Shown here in pieces: positions 14,979 to 23,514 of a stretch of 46,766 bases of DNA (positions within the stretch are counted from its first letter, which is position 1; every line of letters starts with the position of its first letter). This DNA comes from Candidatus Parcubacteria bacterium. GTDB taxonomy: Bacteria > Patescibacteriota > Saccharimonadia > Saccharimonadales > Saccharimonadaceae. A program made the translations under genes and the position numbers. The notes below the pieces were generated by a model, which was not told where the DNA came from, searched no databases, and saw only the letters and a program-made list of their open reading frames with translations. The stretch lies in contig JAEYUN010000020.1 in assembly GCA_023432475.1 (NCBI GenBank), forward strand, positions 1 through 46,766. Reading direction: 5' to 3'.

Positions 14979-15698
14979 ATGTCAGGTCACAGCAAATGGT
15001 CGACTATTAAACGTGAAAAAGGTGCCAAAGATGCCAAGCGTGGTGCCGTTTTTACTAAACTAGGCAACCAAATTGCAATCGCTGCCCGGGGCGGTACCGA
15101 CCCCACCATGAACTCTAGCTTGGCGTTAGCTATAGAAAAAGCCAAAAATGCCAATATGCCGATGGCAAACATCCAGCGCGCTATCGACCGCGTCAATGAT
15201 AAGAATGCGGCGGTGCTCGAGGAGATTACTTATGAAGGTTATGGTCCGGGCGGTGTAGCGGTGATTATTGAAGTCGCGACCGATAACCGTAACCGAACCT
15301 ACCCCGAAGTGCGTACTGCACTGACTAAAAACGGCGGTACTATCGCTGACGCCGGTAGCGTCATGTTCCAGTTTACGCGCCGCGGTGTGATTGTGGTTGG
15401 CGAAACTGGTGATAATGTTCTTTTGGAGGCACTTGATGCTGGCGCTGAAGATGCCGTCGAAGAAACCGGCGAAACCATAGTCTATACCGACCAGAGAGAG
15501 CTAGCGAAAGTACGTAGCGCCTTACAGGCGGCCGGCCTAAGTGTTAAAGACGCCGAACTTCAATATGTACCAAATAATCACGTAGTAGTTAGTGACAGTG
15601 AAACAGCTCGCAAGGTTATGAATGTTCTGGAGGCGCTTGATGATCTTGATGATGTTGTCAACGTCCATACTAACGCTGATATTCAAGCTGAAGTATAG
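14979..15698 (+). CDS. yebC: YebC/PmpR family regulator or translation factor
   Basis: YebC-family proteins act as DNA-binding regulators or, as shown more recently for some members, help ribosomes through proline stretches. The 239-residue protein is typical: 'MSGHSKWSTIKREKGAKDAKRG' opening, 'FTKLGNQIAIAARGG', 'EKAKNANMPMANIQRAID', 'YEGYGPGGVAVIIE', 'TDNRNRTYPEVRTALTKNGG'. Shine-Dalgarno AAGGAG is 8 bases upstream of the ATG, and TACAAT near 14947 is a -10. yebC next to ruvC-ruvA-ruvB is a common bacterial order; here a surface protein gene sits between yebC and ruvC. Confidence 0.96.
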   Translation: MSGHSKWSTIKREKGAKDAKRGAVFTKLGNQIAIAARGGTDPTMNSSLALAIEKAKNANMPMANIQRAIDRVNDKNAAVLEEITYEGYGPGGVAVIIEVATDNRNRTYPEVRTALTKNGGTIADAGSVMFQFTRRGVIVVGETGDNVLLEALDAGAEDAVEETGETIVYTDQRELAKVRSALQAAGLSVKDAELQYVPNNHVVVSDSETARKVMNVLEALDDLDDVVNVHTNADIQAEV

Positions 15699-15749
15699 CT
15701 CTAGCATAAGCTTTACGAAAAGTCATATATTCGGTAGAATAGAACAGCA

Positions 15750-17333
15750 ATGAAACGCAAGATACTAGCCGTTCTTGCAATGGGAGTTGGTCTACTCATG
15801 ATCGGCTGGTTCTCTCTGAGCGCCAAAGCCTTATCGACTACTCCTACACAATTCTTACAAGAAATACCGCTCCAAATCTCTGCCTATGGTTGGAATCTAT
15901 TAGATGAAACCGGAATTTATGACTCTGCAACCAACCCATATATTTTGCGCTACGTTCAGCTTTATAACGATAGCGATACTCCTTTAAGCCTAAGCGAGTG
16001 GCGGCTGGCCGTGGAAGATACCACTAGCGCAACGGTTCCAACTGAGGTGCTTTTCACCTCTACCGCTAACGGTTGGTTAGCACCCCATAGCCATGTTGTT
16101 GCCAGTTACGACGGTTTTGTGGGCGGGGCAACTTACAACATGAACAGCGAAGTTCAATTGATAAATATGAGCTCGTCATCGTCGTCTCCTGTCAAGCTGA
16201 TTATTAGCTCACTTAATACCAATGTCTATCAGCCGGCCGAATACGTTCTTAGACTCGACAGTGTTAACGCCGCGAGTTCGTATTGGCAGAGAAATTTTAG
16301 CTCAACAGGGGAAGGCTATACCAGTGCTTTTAGCGCACTTGCGACTGCGCCGAGTCTATTGTTTGACGACGGGCTATATCAAGTGCCCGTCAGTCCCGAC
16401 GTTACAATAGTTGAAGTTTACCCATATAGTAGTGTTTGTGCGCCTGATAACCCCGATATTTTATGTGGAGACTACATAAAACTACACGTAGGAGAAAATG
16501 TAGATTTAGCGCAGTTTGTATTACGCACCAGTAGTAGCTCGGCTAGTCGCACAAGTTCTAATACAGTTTGGCTGGGCTCTACACGCTATCAGCCAAATGC
16601 CAACGGCTACATAACGCTTGATGTGACTGATGACGGTGATTTGTTGAACTTAACCAATGGCGGAGGCTATGTCTGGCTCGAAGATTTATATGGCCTGGCG
16701 CTTTATAGCCCGACTATGACCTCGTACCCTTCTGCTACCAGCGTTTACCGGGGCTGGTCTTGGGCCCTCGACAGTCACGGTACATGGCAGTGGACGTCGA
16801 CACCCCAACCGGGAAAAAATAATCTAATCACCATACCATCAAATCCAGTTTGCCCAGAGGGTAAATACCTCAACCCTGAAACCGGTCGTTGTCGGACGTT
16901 GGAAGAAGCTATCAATACTCTGGCCGCTTGTCCCGAAGGGCAGACTCGCAACCCCGCCACTAACCGCTGTCGGCAAAACACTACTCAATCCTCTACGCTC
17001 AAACCGTGCGGTGAAGGCCAAGAGCGTAATCCGCTAACTAATCGTTGTCGCAGTATAGCCAGTGCTGTGGCGGAGTTGATTCCCTGCGACGAAGGTCAGG
17101 AACGAAACCCCTTGACCAATCGTTGCCGTAAGGTAACTGATATCCTATCGGCTAGCGACACTATCACGGCGAGTAAAGACGTTAATCTAGAATCTGCCCA
17201 ATCTTCGACAGTCTGGGGTTGGGCTTTGGTTGGAGTTGCTGCAGCCGGCGTGATTGGTTACGGCATATACGAATGGCGGTCCGAAATAACTAAGGCCGGG
17301 CGATCGTTATTGACGCGCTTTACGGGCAAGTAA
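15750..17333 (+). CDS. Surface protein with lamin-tail-like domain and four Cys repeats
   Basis: Signal peptide at residues 1-28 (ending 'SLSAKA'). Residues about 35-165 resemble a lamin-tail (LTD) beta domain: 'YILRYVQLYNDSDTPLSLSEWRLAVED', 'NGWLAPHSHVVASYDG', 'QLINMSS'. A second similar unit covers about 215-345, starting 'VTIVEVYP' and ending 'WSWALDSHGTWQWTSTPQPGKNN'. Residues 368-460 hold four repeats of the form C-x-E-G-x-x-x-N-P-x-T-N/G-R-C-R. One transmembrane helix about 491-510 ('VWGWALVGVAAAGVIGYGIY') and a short basic tail anchor it in the membrane. LTDs bind surfaces or nucleic acids in other proteins; the role here is unknown. TAGAAT lies 9 bases before the ATG (leaderless type). 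Confidence 0.78.
   Translation: MKRKILAVLAMGVGLLMIGWFSLSAKALSTTPTQFLQEIPLQISAYGWNLLDETGIYDSATNPYILRYVQLYNDSDTPLSLSEWRLAVEDTTSATVPTEVLFTSTANGWLAPHSHVVASYDGFVGGATYNMNSEVQLINMSSSSSSPVKLIISSLNTNVYQPAEYVLRLDSVNAASSYWQRNFSSTGEGYTSAFSALATAPSLLFDDGLYQVPVSPDVTIVEVYPYSSVCAPDNPDILCGDYIKLHVGENVDLAQFVLRTSSSSASRTSSNTVWLGSTRYQPNANGYITLDVTDDGDLLNLTNGGGYVWLEDLYGLALYSPTMTSYPSATSVYRGWSWALDSHGTWQWTSTPQPGKNNLITIPSNPVCPEGKYLNPETGRCRTLEEAINTLAACPEGQTRNPATNRCRQNTTQSSTLKPCGEGQERNPLTNRCRSIASAVAELIPCDEGQERNPLTNRCRKVTDILSASDTITASKDVNLESAQSSTVWGWALVGVAAAGVIGYGIYEWRSEITKAGRSLLTRFTGK
16851..17129 (+). repeat. Four tandem Cys-rich repeats in the surface protein
   Basis: Each unit has one Cys about 13 residues before a second (first example CPEGKYLNPETGRC; last two both read GQERNPLTNRC) and units are spaced by linkers of 12-16 residues. 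Eight Cys in all, likely four small disulfide loops outside the membrane. Confidence 0.8.
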
Positions 17334-17351
17334 GTATACAATGGTAGTTAT

Positions 17352-17828
17352 ATGAGAATCATCGGTATCGATCCCGGCACGGGTATATTGGGATTCGGTG
17401 TTGTCGACTGCCGGGCCGGTAAGTTCACCCTGGTTACTGGCGGGGTTATAAAAACACCGGCTCACACTCCCCTCGACGAGAGGTTGGAGGAGATTTATGA
17501 CGGGCTGAGCGATATCATAGCCGAAACTAAACCGAGCGTCATGTCTATCGAAAAACTGTTTTTCGCACGCAATGTCACGACTGCCATGAGTGTATCGCAT
17601 GCCCGAGGTGTCGCTATGTTGGCTGGCAAAAAAGCCAAACTAGCAATTGCCGAATATACGCCGCTGCAGATAAAACAAACCCTGACTGGTTATGGCAAAG
17701 CTGACAAAAAACAGATGCAAGAAATGGTACGCCTGCAACTAGCCTTAAAGGAAGTTCCGAAACCCGACGATGCCGCCGATGCTTTGGCCGCGGCTATTAC
17801 TCATGCTTTGATGACAAGAATCAAGTAG
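17352..17828 (+). CDS. ruvC: Holliday junction endonuclease RuvC
   Basis: RuvC cuts Holliday junctions symmetrically as the resolvase of the RuvABC complex. The 158-residue protein has the normal length and catalytic acidic residues: D7 in 'MRIIGIDPGTGILGFGV', E in 'SVMSIEKLFFARN', and the Asp pair in 'PKPDDAADALAAAITH' near the end. TACAAT (17337-17342) lies 9 bases before the ATG with no Shine-Dalgarno sequence, so it has its own leaderless promoter. Its last 8 bases overlap the end of a convergent gene. ruvA and ruvB follow after that gene. Confidence 0.95.
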   Translation: MRIIGIDPGTGILGFGVVDCRAGKFTLVTGGVIKTPAHTPLDERLEEIYDGLSDIIAETKPSVMSIEKLFFARNVTTAMSVSHARGVAMLAGKKAKLAIAEYTPLQIKQTLTGYGKADKKQMQEMVRLQLALKEVPKPDDAADALAAAITHALMTRIK

Positions 17829-18294
17829 TTGAGTGGATTCTTTTATATTCTTCAAGCCATTGTTCGACGCCGTTTTCGTCGACTTGCAGCCTGCCGCCTC
17901 TTGGCACGGCTAATGCCATCGCTCTTACGCCAATCAGCTTTTGAGTGCCAAAAAGTGTATCGTTTTGCCGATAACTTTCTGTCCATTGCACCAGTGGCAT
18001 AGCTTCATGCGGTTCTATGTCTTCGGTTGGTTCAACCGACACCATATCGTAAGGGTTTTTGCCTAAGCGGAAAGCAGTCGTAGGGGAGTCGCCGTTAACG
18101 AATTGGACGGCAGATTCTGTGTTGAGAGTGCCAGGGAAAGTAGGTAGAATCAAACCCTTTAGTATTGAGCTTGCCCAGTAGATGTTCTCGGTTTGTTTGG
18201 GTGAATTATTTCCAGCTTGAACCGCCCATCTAAGCTCTTGATTGGCGCGGCCAACTAATTCCATAACTCTATCTGGGGTGGCGGGACTTAACAT
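17821..18294 (-). CDS. Hypothetical protein between ruvC and ruvA
   Basis: This 157-residue protein is not recognised. It looks soluble, mixed alpha/beta, with no Cys, signal peptide or membrane helix; 'RVMELVGRANQELRWAVQAGN' suggests an N-terminal helix, and 'LFGTQKLIGVRAMALAVPRGGRLQV' a beta-rich core. It runs against the ruv genes and overlaps the ruvC end by 8 bases. On the minus strand TATAGT lies 8 bases upstream of its ATG with TTGCGC 18 bases earlier, so it seems leaderless. Its promoter region is divergent with that of ruvA, about 60 bases apart. Its coherent composition and own promoter argue that it is a real gene. Confidence 0.65.
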   Translation of the reverse strand: MLSPATPDRVMELVGRANQELRWAVQAGNNSPKQTENIYWASSILKGLILPTFPGTLNTESAVQFVNGDSPTTAFRLGKNPYDMVSVEPTEDIEPHEAMPLVQWTESYRQNDTLFGTQKLIGVRAMALAVPRGGRLQVDENGVEQWLEEYKRIHSTT

Positions 18295-18360
18295 TTGTTA
18301 GTACTATACAACAACGTTTATCAAGGCGCAAACTTGATAAAACTGTGCCATAATAGAGGT

Positions 18361-18933
18361 ATGATTGCGCATGTCGCTGGAAGGGTTGCCGAGAAATTCG
18401 CCGGAGCGGTTATAGTGGACGTTCACGGCGTCGGCTATGAAGTTCAGGTAGCTTTGGGCGATTATGAAGCAATCCACCTCGATACCGAAACAAAATTATA
18501 CACTTTTCACCACGTATCTGAAAATGCAGAGAACCTCTACGGTTTTTCATCACTCGCTGCTAAAAAATTATTTGAACTACTCATAACCGTTCAAAGTGTC
18601 GGACCCAAAGCCGCTCTTTCTATACTAAGCCTCGGTTCGTCCGAGCAAGTCCGTAACGCTGTCGCAAATGGTGACGCTGCCTACATAACCAAGGCTAGTG
18701 GCGTTGGCAAAAAAACCGCCGAACGAGTAGTTGTTGATTTGAGCGACAAGGTCGGGCTGCCCACCAAATACGACAAACCTATCCAAACTGAACTGTCGAC
18801 TAGTGATGAAGCGCTCGAGGCATTGATGGCTCTTGGCTATCCACTAGCCGATGCCAGTAAAGCACTGGAAGACATTGACACAAAACTAACGACCGCCGAA
18901 CGTGTCAAGCTAGCTCTGAAGGGTCGGTCGTGA
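18361..18933 (+). CDS. ruvA: Holliday junction branch migration protein RuvA
   Basis: RuvA tetramers bind the Holliday junction and load RuvB. In 190 residues: OB domain 1-62 ('MIAHVAGRVAEKF', 'VDVHGVGYEVQV'), two helix-hairpin-helix motifs about 70-135 ('LITVQSVGPKAALSIL', 'ITKASGVGKKTAERVVVDL'), and the C-terminal RuvB-binding helices ('EALEALMALGYPLADASKAL'). The frame is open upstream to 18295, but ATG 18361 matches the family start and follows an extended -10 (TGCCATAAT, 18346-18354) by 6 bases. Its TGA overlaps the ruvB start. Confidence 0.95.
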   Translation: MIAHVAGRVAEKFAGAVIVDVHGVGYEVQVALGDYEAIHLDTETKLYTFHHVSENAENLYGFSSLAAKKLFELLITVQSVGPKAALSILSLGSSEQVRNAVANGDAAYITKASGVGKKTAERVVVDLSDKVGLPTKYDKPIQTELSTSDEALEALMALGYPLADASKALEDIDTKLTTAERVKLALKGRS

Positions 18934-19934
18934 TGGCGATAGAGCGAATAGTTGATAATGGAGTTAAAGACGGCGATGAGGAAGAAAAAGTCATTGAGAT
19001 TACATTGCGACCACAAACTTTTTCGGAATATGTCGGTCAAGAACGGTTGAAGACTAACCTGAAACTAGCCATAGAAGCTGCCAAAAAACGCGGTGAACCA
19101 ATCGATCACGTACTGCTCTATGGTCCGCCAGGCCTAGGTAAGACGACCATGGCGAGTGTTATTGCCAATGAAATGGGTGCCAACATACGCATTACGGCTG
19201 GCCCAGCGATTGAGCGGGCTGGTGATTTAGCTAGCATTCTGACGAACTTGAGTGACGGTGACGTGCTATTTATCGATGAGATTCACCGGCTGAGTCGGAC
19301 GGTCGAAGAGGTGCTTTATGCTGCCATGGAAGATTTCAAGCTAGATATCGTGATCGGTAAAGGACCGGCGGCTCGCAGCGTGCGGCTGGATTTGCCGAAG
19401 TTTACGGTTATTGGAGCGACAACTAGGACGGGTAGTTTGGCGGCTCCCTTGCGTGATCGTTTCGGTCATATTTATCGACTGGATTTTTATAATCCAGGGG
19501 AAATTGCACGAATTGTGACACGCTCGGCCAATATACTTGGTGCCAAAATCCATCCCCAGTCGGCCGAGTTATTATCTACTCGAGCGCGGCTGACGCCACG
19601 TATCGCCAACCGTTTGTTGAAGCGCGTTCGTGACTACGCCGACGTTAACGGTGACGGAATAATCGATGTTTCTAGTACAGAAAAAGCCCTAGCCATGCTT
19701 GAAATTGACGAGCTTGGGCTAGATGCGGCTGACCGTAATTTACTCAAGAATATGCTTGAAAAATATCACGACCGACCGGTCGGTTTGAGCACCATAGCCG
19801 CCTTGACCGGCGACGAAGTGACTACTATAGAGGACTTTTATGAACCGTACCTTTTGCAAATTGGTTTTATCGAAAAAACGCCGCGTGGGCGTCGGGTGAC
19901 TGCTCTAGCCGAAAGACACTTGAATAAAGTATAA
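18933..19934 (+). CDS. ruvB: Holliday junction ATPase RuvB
   Basis: RuvB is the hexameric AAA+ motor for branch migration. The 333-residue protein has 'LRPQTFSEYVGQERLKTNL', Walker A 'LYGPPGLGKTTMA' near residue 65, Walker B 'VLFIDEIHRL' near 110, sensor 'VIGATTRTGSLAAPLRDRFG' near 160, and a C-terminal winged helix ending 'YLLQIGFIEKTPRGR'. ATG 18933 is chosen over GTG 18930 because it gives the TGATG overlap with ruvA, indicating translational coupling. The first 15 residues ('IVDNGVKDGDEEEKVIE') are an acidic extension. Confidence 0.97.
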   Translation: MAIERIVDNGVKDGDEEEKVIEITLRPQTFSEYVGQERLKTNLKLAIEAAKKRGEPIDHVLLYGPPGLGKTTMASVIANEMGANIRITAGPAIERAGDLASILTNLSDGDVLFIDEIHRLSRTVEEVLYAAMEDFKLDIVIGKGPAARSVRLDLPKFTVIGATTRTGSLAAPLRDRFGHIYRLDFYNPGEIARIVTRSANILGAKIHPQSAELLSTRARLTPRIANRLLKRVRDYADVNGDGIIDVSSTEKALAMLEIDELGLDAADRNLLKNMLEKYHDRPVGLSTIAALTGDEVTTIEDFYEPYLLQIGFIEKTPRGRRVTALAERHLNKV

Positions 19935-19944
19935 TCACGGGTAT

Positions 19945-20730
19945 ATGACAGACGAAAAGCCGACTAGCGAGGATTATACTAAACCGGTAGCTTACGATCA
20001 GTACGGGCGACCGCTTTATGCTCATCCGCCAAGCGGGCAAGTGCAGTCACCAGCCGCGTCTACTAGTTCACCTGTTCAGTCAACCTCGCCGCAGGTAGTT
20101 TACCTGTCTCGGGCTGTTGATCCGCACAAACAGCCGATATCGGAAGAGCTGAAGCGCAAACATCAAGAATCGAAAGCCAAATATCCGTTTTTAAACTTGA
20201 GCGACGGTGAATACGTCATCAGCGCCATAAAACGTCATCCAATCGGTCTGGTTTCAATTTGGGCTGTAGTGGTTCTGGCCATTTGCATTATATTGGCTGC
20301 TCCATTGATATTTATCGCTATCGGCGGCGACATAATAACTTGGTCCGAGTCGGCAATATGGAGCGGGACAACTATAGTTTTACTCATGATCATCCTTACT
20401 GTTCTGGGTGGGGTTATGGCAACGGTCATTTATGACGCCAACCGTTTTTATTTGACTAACGAAAGTGTCATTCAGCACATTCAGACCGGGCTTTTTCATA
20501 AAAAAGACCAGACTATTAGCTTGAGTAACGTTGAAGATGCAAGCTACCGTCAACATGGTGTGGTGCAGACTTTGTTAAACTACGGTTCGGTGCGACTGTC
20601 TACTGAGGGTGAAGAGACGACTTACCGCTTCAATTTTGTGTCGAATCCTAGAGAGCAGATTCGTTTGCTTAACGATGCCGTTGAGGCGTTCAAGAACTTC
20701 AGACCGATCAAAGATAACACCGACGACTAG
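19945..20730 (+). CDS. Membrane protein with bacterial PH (bPH2) domain
   Basis: Residues 1-60 are a polar Pro/Ser/Gln-rich cytoplasmic stretch. Two transmembrane helices lie about 100-125 ('IGLVSIWAVVVLAICIILAA') and 140-165. After them comes a YdbS-like bPH2 domain: 'DANRFYLTNESVIQHIQTGLFHKKDQTISL', 'VEDASYRQHGVVQTLLNYGSVRL', 'YRFNFVSNPREQIRLLNDAVEAF'. Such proteins are widespread; their function is poorly known. TATAAT (19930-19935) overlaps the ruvB stop and sits 9 bases before the ATG, so it is likely leaderless. It ends 14 bases before the convergent pseudopilin gene. Confidence 0.85.
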   Translation: MTDEKPTSEDYTKPVAYDQYGRPLYAHPPSGQVQSPAASTSSPVQSTSPQVVYLSRAVDPHKQPISEELKRKHQESKAKYPFLNLSDGEYVISAIKRHPIGLVSIWAVVVLAICIILAAPLIFIAIGGDIITWSESAIWSGTTIVLLMIILTVLGGVMATVIYDANRFYLTNESVIQHIQTGLFHKKDQTISLSNVEDASYRQHGVVQTLLNYGSVRLSTEGEETTYRFNFVSNPREQIRLLNDAVEAFKNFRPIKDNTDD

Positions 20731-20744
20731 CAGGCTGCAGGCCC

Positions 20745-21134
20745 TTAATTGCGACTGCGTCTCTCGAAGGCCGCTTCCCGCTCAAGGTTGGCGCGCAAGG
20801 TATAGTGCTGACAGATATTACCAGCACAACTACTTGGCTCGTAAGCATAATCTGAACCGGCAGTACCCAGCTCTATGCCATTCGGATCGGTCAATAAGGT
20901 ACTGTCCATAGCTTTTAGCTGAGCGGCGTCTAGGCGAGCAGGATAGCCTTTTAGTCCTGGGTAGATAATCTCTTCAAGGTTGTAGTAAATAGCGTTAATG
21001 GCCGTTTTTCGTTCAATGTCGCGGTGTTGGGCGTTCAGGTCGTTTTTTTGGATGACAAATATGATACCAGTGCCGACCAGCACGACGATGGCAACAACGA
21101 GCTCGATTACGGTAAAGCCAGAGTGTTTCTTCAT
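20745..21134 (-). CDS. Type IV pilin-like (pseudopilin) protein
   Basis: A class III signal is present at the start: 'MKKHSG' then FTVIELVVAIVVLVG, with the prepilin peptidase site between G6 and F7 and Glu at mature position 5. The hydrophobic N-helix continues to residue about 28. The 129-residue protein has a Cys pair in 'SSCAGNICQHY' near the C-terminus that may form the D-loop. It is likely a minor pilin or competence pseudopilin; it lies apart from the main pilus cluster, next to recA. TACAAT (minus strand, 21146-21141) is 6 bases before its ATG and preceded by TG, an extended -10. Confidence 0.85.
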   Translation of the reverse strand: MKKHSGFTVIELVVAIVVLVGTGIIFVIQKNDLNAQHRDIERKTAINAIYYNLEEIIYPGLKGYPARLDAAQLKAMDSTLLTDPNGIELGTAGSDYAYEPSSCAGNICQHYTLRANLEREAAFERRSRN

Positions 21135-21227
21135 GGTTTAATTGTACCAAATTACTACAGGGCGGCGGTAGTATTGACGGTTGCCACGAGGTATAATATA
21201 GATACCACGATAAGAGAGGGGAAGGAC

Positions 21228-22262
21228 ATGGCTGATAAAGCGAAAAAAACGAATAATGATGTTGATAAAACCAGTGACGGTAAACTGAAAGCCCTGGGGC
21301 TGGCAGTCGACCAGATTACTAAACAGTTCGGCGATGGCTCGATCATGAAGCTCGGTGAAGCTCATAAGGTTGACGTTGAACTGATACCGTCCGGGTCGCT
21401 TAGTCTAGATATTGCTCTTGGAGGCGGCTACCCAAAGGGTCGCATCATTGAGATTTACGGTCCTGAAAGCTCTGGTAAAACCACGCTAGCGCTACATTTA
21501 GTAGCGGAAGCTCAGGGTAGCGGAGGCACCGCCGCCTTTATCGACGCCGAGCATGCACTTGACCCGTCTTATGCTAAAAAACTTGGAGTCGACACTACCA
21601 ATCTGCTGGTATCTCAGCCCGACAACGGCGAACAGGCTCTCGAGATAGTTGAGACGTTGGTTCGTTCTAATGCCGTCGATATCATCGTAGTCGACTCGGT
21701 GGCTGCGTTGGTGCCGCAGGCCGAGATAGATGGCGACATGGGCGATAGCCATATGGGCCTGCAGGCTCGTTTAATGAGTCAGGCGCTTCGTAAGTTGACG
21801 GGTATTATTAACAAGAGCAAAGCGACAGTTGTTTTCATCAACCAGATACGCATGAAGATTGGCGTAATGTTCGGTAACCCTGAAACTACCACCGGTGGTA
21901 ATGCCTTGAAATTCTATGCCAGCGTCCGACTAGATATTCGTCGAATCGGACAAATCAAGCAAGGCGAAGACATTATCGGTAACCGCACCAAAGTCAAGGT
22001 AGTTAAAAATAAGATAGCCCCACCTTTCAGAACGGCCGAGTTCGACATTATGTATAACGAAGGCATTTCACGGACTGGCGATGTTTTGGACCTTGCGGTT
22101 CAACACGGCATTGTCGGCAAGGCTGGTGCATGGTTTGACTATAAAGATGCCAAGATCGGCCAGGGCCGTGAGGCCACCAAAGATTATCTCAGAGAAAACC
22201 CGAAGGTCTTAGACGAAATTGCCAAGGCCGTACGAGCCAAAGTTGCCGAAGTCGAAGCCTAG
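21228..22262 (+). CDS. recA: Recombinase RecA
   Basis: RecA forms filaments on single-stranded DNA and carries out strand exchange. In 344 residues: 'ALGLAVDQITKQFGDGSIMKLG', 'IPSGSLSLDIALGGGYPKGRIIEIYG', Walker A 'GPESSGKTT' near 85, 'FIDAEHALDPSYA', Walker B 'IIVVDSVAAL', L1/L2 loop regions ending 'FINQIRMKIGVMFGNPETTTGG', and a short C-terminus ending in 'AKVAEVEA' instead of a long acidic tail. The open frame reaches back to 21024, but ATG 21228 has a strong Shine-Dalgarno GGGGAAGGA (21218-21226) and matches the family start. TATAAT at 21192-21197 is the likely -10. No SOS box is obvious. recX follows after 24 bases. Confidence 0.98.
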   Translation: MADKAKKTNNDVDKTSDGKLKALGLAVDQITKQFGDGSIMKLGEAHKVDVELIPSGSLSLDIALGGGYPKGRIIEIYGPESSGKTTLALHLVAEAQGSGGTAAFIDAEHALDPSYAKKLGVDTTNLLVSQPDNGEQALEIVETLVRSNAVDIIVVDSVAALVPQAEIDGDMGDSHMGLQARLMSQALRKLTGIINKSKATVVFINQIRMKIGVMFGNPETTTGGNALKFYASVRLDIRRIGQIKQGEDIIGNRTKVKVVKNKIAPPFRTAEFDIMYNEGISRTGDVLDLAVQHGIVGKAGAWFDYKDAKIGQGREATKDYLRENPKVLDEIAKAVRAKVAEVEA

Positions 22263-22286
22263 AGAACCTCGTACTTTTTCGAGCAG

Positions 22287-22937
22287 ATGAAAATAACCGA
22301 TATTAAGTTACAGGCTAAAAACCCCAACCGAGTTAATGTTTCGGTGGATGGTAAATATCGTTTATCGCTTGATGTTTTTCAAATTAGCGAACTCGGCATC
22401 AAAATCGGTCGTGAGCTATCTAGTGAAGAGCTGTCTGCATTTGAAGATGAGAGTCGGTTTGGTAAGCTGTACACCCAAGCAACAGAATACTGCATGTTAC
22501 GTCTCCACAGCGCGAAGGAAATACGTGATTATTTATGGCGCAAAACGCTTACTCGCAAGACGCGTAGTGCGCAGAGCGGAACGCTAATTGAGCGACCTGG
22601 CGTGTCGCACGATATCGCCGGCAGAGTGTACGAGCGACTAGTGAGTAAGGGTTATATTGATGACCTGAAGTTCGCGCAGTGGTGGGTAGAGAATCGTAGT
22701 TTGAAAAAAGGCATCAGTCGTCGCAAGCTCTACAGCGAATTGCTTCAAAAGGGGATATCGCCTGAATTGATAGAGCAAGCCTTGCAAACCGGTCAACGTT
22801 CCGAAGAGGCCGAGATAAGAAAAATTATCGACAAAAAACGTTCACGCTACAGCGACGAACAAAAGTTAGTGGCATATTTGGCGAGGCAGGGGTTTAGTTA
22901 CGATGACATTAAACAAGCTTTAGCCGACGTCGATTGA
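22287..22937 (+). CDS. recX: RecA regulator RecX
   Basis: RecX binds RecA filaments and limits their activity. The 216 residues show three-helix repeats typical of the family: 'YCMLRLHSAKEIRDYLWRK', 'VYERLVSKGYIDDLKFAQWWVENRSLKKGISRRKLYSEL' (cited in part as the central signature), and 'KLVAYLARQGFSYDDIKQAL' at the end. A basic insertion ('TRKTRSAQSG') separates repeats one and two. The N-terminal 60 residues form a small beta domain. It lies 24 bases after recA and is probably cotranscribed. Its last 18 bases overlap the end of the convergent PRC-barrel gene. Confidence 0.9.
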   Translation: MKITDIKLQAKNPNRVNVSVDGKYRLSLDVFQISELGIKIGRELSSEELSAFEDESRFGKLYTQATEYCMLRLHSAKEIRDYLWRKTLTRKTRSAQSGTLIERPGVSHDIAGRVYERLVSKGYIDDLKFAQWWVENRSLKKGISRRKLYSELLQKGISPELIEQALQTGQRSEEAEIRKIIDKKRSRYSDEQKLVAYLARQGFSYDDIKQALADVD

Positions 22938-23504
22938 GCTGTCAGGCCCCGAAGGTACCGGAGCTCTAAACGGATTTATAAAATTTTTTGCCAGTTCGAC
23001 ACGTTCTTCTTTCGCGGGTACAGTCGGGTCCCTTACAATGATGCGCTGGTTGTTGATGCTAACTATTTGTGAGCGGTTGATAGTCAGCCCGGTGGAGGTA
23101 ATACTTTTTATTAGGGATGGCTTAGTGTAGAGCTGCTGGACGTAAAAGCTGTTTGGGTCGAGTGCGAAATCTTTGACATGACCAAGTAGGTGATGGCTTT
23201 CATCTTCAACCCGAATACCCATGAGCTCGAAATTAAAATCGATAATCTCTTTGAGCCTAACCAAGTCGTCTAACGGCATAAGTGAATCGTCGCCGTCGAC
23301 TATTAGCCCTATATCGCTGATTTCGCGAATGTCCTCTGGGTGGAGGACGGACTGGTCGTGGCTCAGGCGGTTTCCTTCAACGCGCAGAGCGGCAATTTTT
23401 AGTTTGCGAGGGTCGACAATGACAGCTACGACTTTAGCTAGTGGCATACCGGTCTGCAGGCTCATGATGGGCGTATCGATTAACCGGTTTATGGGCATTA
23501 GCAT
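22920..23504 (-). CDS. PRC-barrel domain protein at the end of the pilus operon
   Basis: Two PRC-barrel-like halves are visible in 194 residues: residues 9-75 ('DTPIMSLQTGMPLAKVVAVIVDPRKLKIAAL') and 90-160 ('LMGIRVEDESHHLLGHVKDFALDPNSFYVQQLYTKP', cited in part). PRC barrels occur in RimM and photosynthetic reaction centre H subunit and serve as small binding modules. No membrane helix is present. It is the last gene of the minus-strand pilM-N-O group, 10 bases after the preceding stop, so a link to the pilus is possible but unproven. It converges on recX with 18 bases of overlap. Confidence 0.75.
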   Translation of the reverse strand: MLMPINRLIDTPIMSLQTGMPLAKVVAVIVDPRKLKIAALRVEGNRLSHDQSVLHPEDIREISDIGLIVDGDDSLMPLDDLVRLKEIIDFNFELMGIRVEDESHHLLGHVKDFALDPNSFYVQQLYTKPSLIKSITSTGLTINRSQIVSINNQRIIVRDPTVPAKEERVELAKNFINPFRAPVPSGPDSSIDVG

Positions 23505-23514
23505 AAATTTTAGT

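Noticed and set aside
21174..21197. TTGACG plus TATAAT as the recA promoter pair
   Set aside because: Spacing is only 12 bases; the -10 alone is kept as likely.
21024..21227. 68-residue N-terminal extension of RecA
   Set aside because: ATG 21228 has a strong Shine-Dalgarno and matches the family start; the extension runs over the pseudopilin promoter.
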